Origin: Ignavibacteria bacterium
GTDB lineage: Bacteria > Bacteroidota > Ignavibacteria > Ignavibacteriales > Melioribacteraceae
DNA length: 7,973 nt
Reading direction: 5' to 3'
NCBI GenBank assembly: GCA_003233295.1
Contig: QILJ01000393.1
Span: 1-7,973 of the forward strand
Position 1 is the stretch's first letter; each line of letters starts with the position of its first letter. A program made the translations under genes and the position numbers. Shown here one piece after another: positions 7,037 through 7,973 of the stretch. The notes beneath the pieces were generated by a model. The model was not told the origin of the DNA. It searched no databases and was given only the letters and a program-made list of their open reading frames with translations.

Positions 7037-7826
7037 CTGTAACTCTCCTTTTCCGAAGGGAAAATATTATCTTTCACTTCTTCATTATACTTATTCAGCG
7101 CAGATTTTACTCCGTCATATCCGTTAAAATATTTCCTCAAAAATTTTGGATTAAAGTTTTTATTGAGCCCGAGCATGTCCTGCAGAACCAGAATCTGACC
7201 GGAAGTATATTTGCCTGCTCCAATTCCGATCGTAGGGATTGACAATGATTCCGTTATGGTCTTAGAAATTTCAGAGGGAAGCATTTCCAGAACGAGTGCA
7301 AATATCCCCGTATCTTCAAGTCTTTTTGCATCATCTATAATTAGTTCCGCTTCTTTTTCGGATTGCCCCTGCACAGTGAATCCTCCGAACTTATGAACCG
7401 ATTGCGGAGTAAGACCGAGATGCCCCATTACAGGAATCCCGCTTGTCACTAAATATTTTATGTCATCCAATATACCGTTTACGCCTTCAATCTTTACCGC
7501 TTCAGCGCCTGCTTTGAATACCGCATCAACAGAATCAATAAGTCTATCCCTTCCCTTTTTATGTGCAAGGAAAGGCAGGTCGGTGATGAGGAATTTATTT
7601 TTTAATCCTCTGTTTACTGCCGCCGTATGCATGACCATCATTTCAACAGTTGCATTTATCGTTGTATCAAATCCATGCATAACCATTGCAACGCTATCGC
7701 CGACCAGAACCGCATCAATATCGCTTTCGTCAATTATCCGCGTGCCGACCAATAGTCATAACATGTGACCATTGAAATATTTTTGCCTTCACTCTTTAAT
7801 TTTTTGAAGCCGTTTATAGTTTTCAT
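7033..7826 (-). CDS. panB: 3-methyl-2-oxobutanoate hydroxymethyltransferase PanB, interrupted by a frameshift
   Basis: Transfers a hydroxymethyl group from 5,10-methylene-tetrahydrofolate to alpha-ketoisovalerate, giving ketopantoate. Reading from ATG 7826 gives MKTINGFKKLKSEGKN, then ISMVTCYDYWSAR, the normal PanB N-terminus, but this frame stops at TAA 7736-7734. The rest, from RIIDESDIDAVLVGDS to the end, lies in the -1 frame. Removing one CG from GCACGCGG (about 7739-7745) joins them into 263 residues, matching E. coli (264) without a gap. In the joined numbering Asp43, Asp82, Lys111 and Glu180 match E. coli Asp45, Asp84, Lys112 and Glu181. Other blocks are PVMGHLGLTPQSV and IPTIGIGAGKYTSGQILV. 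A TTG at 7752 could begin a 239-residue product, but it has no Shine-Dalgarno and would lose the first helix and strand. Either a sequence error or a real mutation; the function call itself is firm. Confidence 0.88.
7045..7049 (-). promoter_or_regulatory. Ribosome binding site supporting the TTG start of panC
   Basis: AGGAG on the minus strand, 8 bases before the TTG at 7036. It is the strongest Shine-Dalgarno in the upstream half of the cluster and lies within the end of panB. Confidence 0.7.
7734..7755 (-). other. Frameshift site in panB
   Basis: The upstream frame stops at 7736-7734 and the downstream (-1) frame opens only after a TGA at 7758-7756, so the shift must lie in 7734-7755. The sequence GCACGCGGATAATT fits a duplicated CG: GCA CGG ATA ATT would restore A-R-I-I. 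I see no X-XXY-YYZ slippery heptamer, so programmed frameshifting is unlikely. Confidence 0.75.
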
Positions 7827-7904
7827 CAGTTTCTTCAATTTATTCTGCCATAAGACACAAAGATTTATTTTCTTTGTAACCTTAAGGCTGTTTACCATGT
7901 TCTA
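7827..7904 (-). other. panB leader, with 24 sense codons in frame with panB
   Basis: After a TAG at 7904-7902 the panB frame is open upstream of the chosen ATG, with another ATG at 7898 (MVNSLKVTKKINLCVLWQNK and four more residues). This would lengthen PanB beyond its family, so I treat it as leader. The stretch around 7845-7865 resembles the degenerate CTTTGTGTCTT-type intergenic repeats I recall from Bacteroidota-like genomes. No strong Shine-Dalgarno precedes the ATG at 7826, only GAAGAA. Confidence 0.35.
7857..7877. repeat. Inverted repeat upstream of panB
   Basis: ACAAAGA and TCTTTGT form a perfect 7-base-pair stem around the 7-base loop TTTATTT (plus-strand reading). It lies 31 bases upstream of the panB ATG. 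It could be an operator, a leader hairpin or part of a decayed repeat; nothing in the sequence decides. The 8-base palindrome CCTTAAGG follows at 7880-7887. Confidence 0.5.
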
Positions 7905-7971
7905 AATGCTGCAATAAACCATACCCAAGTATAATCGGAACACTTAGTTCAATTAAATAATTATTTTTATA
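7882..7971 (-). other. Tail of an upstream open frame, possibly remnant of a GxxExxY-type gene
   Basis: A frame open from the right edge ends at TAA 7884-7882 and encodes YKNNYLIELSVPIILGYGLL followed by QHLEHGKQP. LGYGLLQHLE resembles the LGxGLLESVYE segment of GxxExxY proteins, with the Glu and Tyr of the namesake motif lost. It could equally be the ordinary end of an unrelated gene, or chance. I assign no function. Confidence 0.2.
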
Positions 7972-7973
7972 AG

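Noticed and set aside
7033..7752. PanB as an intact 239-residue protein starting at TTG 7752
   Set aside because: No Shine-Dalgarno precedes this TTG, and the conserved PanB N-terminus lies just upstream in another frame, so the frameshift reading is better.
7734..7755. Programmed ribosomal frameshifting in panB
   Set aside because: No slippery heptamer in the allowed interval, and a -1 shift there would leave one extra residue relative to the family, whereas dropping two bases fits exactly.
7460..7768. 102-codon open frame on the plus strand opposite panB, and similar plus-strand frames opposite the other genes
   Set aside because: They lie antisense to strongly conserved genes, show no recognisable domain, and have no convincing ribosome sites.
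7928..7933. TATACT as a -10 promoter box for panB
   Set aside because: A TTGAAC lies 13 bases upstream, too short a spacing, and nothing better is at 17 bases; such boxes are common by chance in AT-rich DNA.
7827..7973. Riboswitch or other structured RNA in the panB leader
   Set aside because: Only a short 7-base-pair stem and an 8-base palindrome are seen; no multi-helix pattern that I recognise.
1..7973. CRISPR array, tRNA, rRNA, insertion sequence, phage or defence genes
   Set aside because: No spaced direct repeats, cloverleaf, transposase or related motifs were seen; the window is filled by metabolic genes and one receptor.

Overview
The window is one side of a compact, AT-rich bacterial gene cluster in which every recognisable gene lies on the minus strand. 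In transcription order (high to low coordinates) it reads panB, panC, coaBC, coaX, panD, nadB, nadC, nadA, then the first 161 codons of a TonB-dependent outer-membrane receptor that runs off the left edge. Genes from panB to nadB overlap or abut (4 to 35 bases). A 107-base gap with two palindromes separates nadB from nadC, and 12-base gaps flank nadA. This looks like one operon with at most one internal break.

The operon joins two cofactor pathways. PanB and PanC make pantoate and pantothenate, and PanD makes beta-alanine from L-aspartate. CoaX phosphorylates pantothenate and CoaBC carries it to 4'-phosphopantetheine. NadB, NadA and NadC turn L-aspartate into nicotinate mononucleotide, the precursor of NAD. 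Aspartate is the shared input of PanD and NadB, which are adjacent and overlap by 8 bases. Ketopantoate reductase (PanE) and the last steps (CoaD, CoaE, NadD, NadE) are not in the window.

The organism is probably a Gram-negative member of the Bacteroidota / Ignavibacteriota / Chlorobiota group. The reasons are the outer-membrane receptor with an N-terminal carboxypeptidase-regulatory-like domain, the low GC, and the style of the PanB and PanC sequences. This is inference from style, not a phylogeny.

Region by region: 1-483 receptor N-terminus; 496-1422 nadA; 1435-2277 nadC; 2278-2384 palindrome-bearing spacer; 2385-3959 nadB; 3952-4302 panD; 4268-5077 coaX; 5074-6294 coaBC; 6281-7036 panC (TTG start); 7033-7826 panB, which is broken by an apparent 2-base insertion near 7740; 7827-7973 a leader with an inverted repeat and what may be debris of an older gene.

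The most notable observation is the panB frameshift. The usual N-terminus of PanB is present upstream in another frame, so the gene is longer than its main open frame suggests. Otherwise the window is well-conserved core metabolism, and I see no evidence of a new defence, mobile or RNA system.
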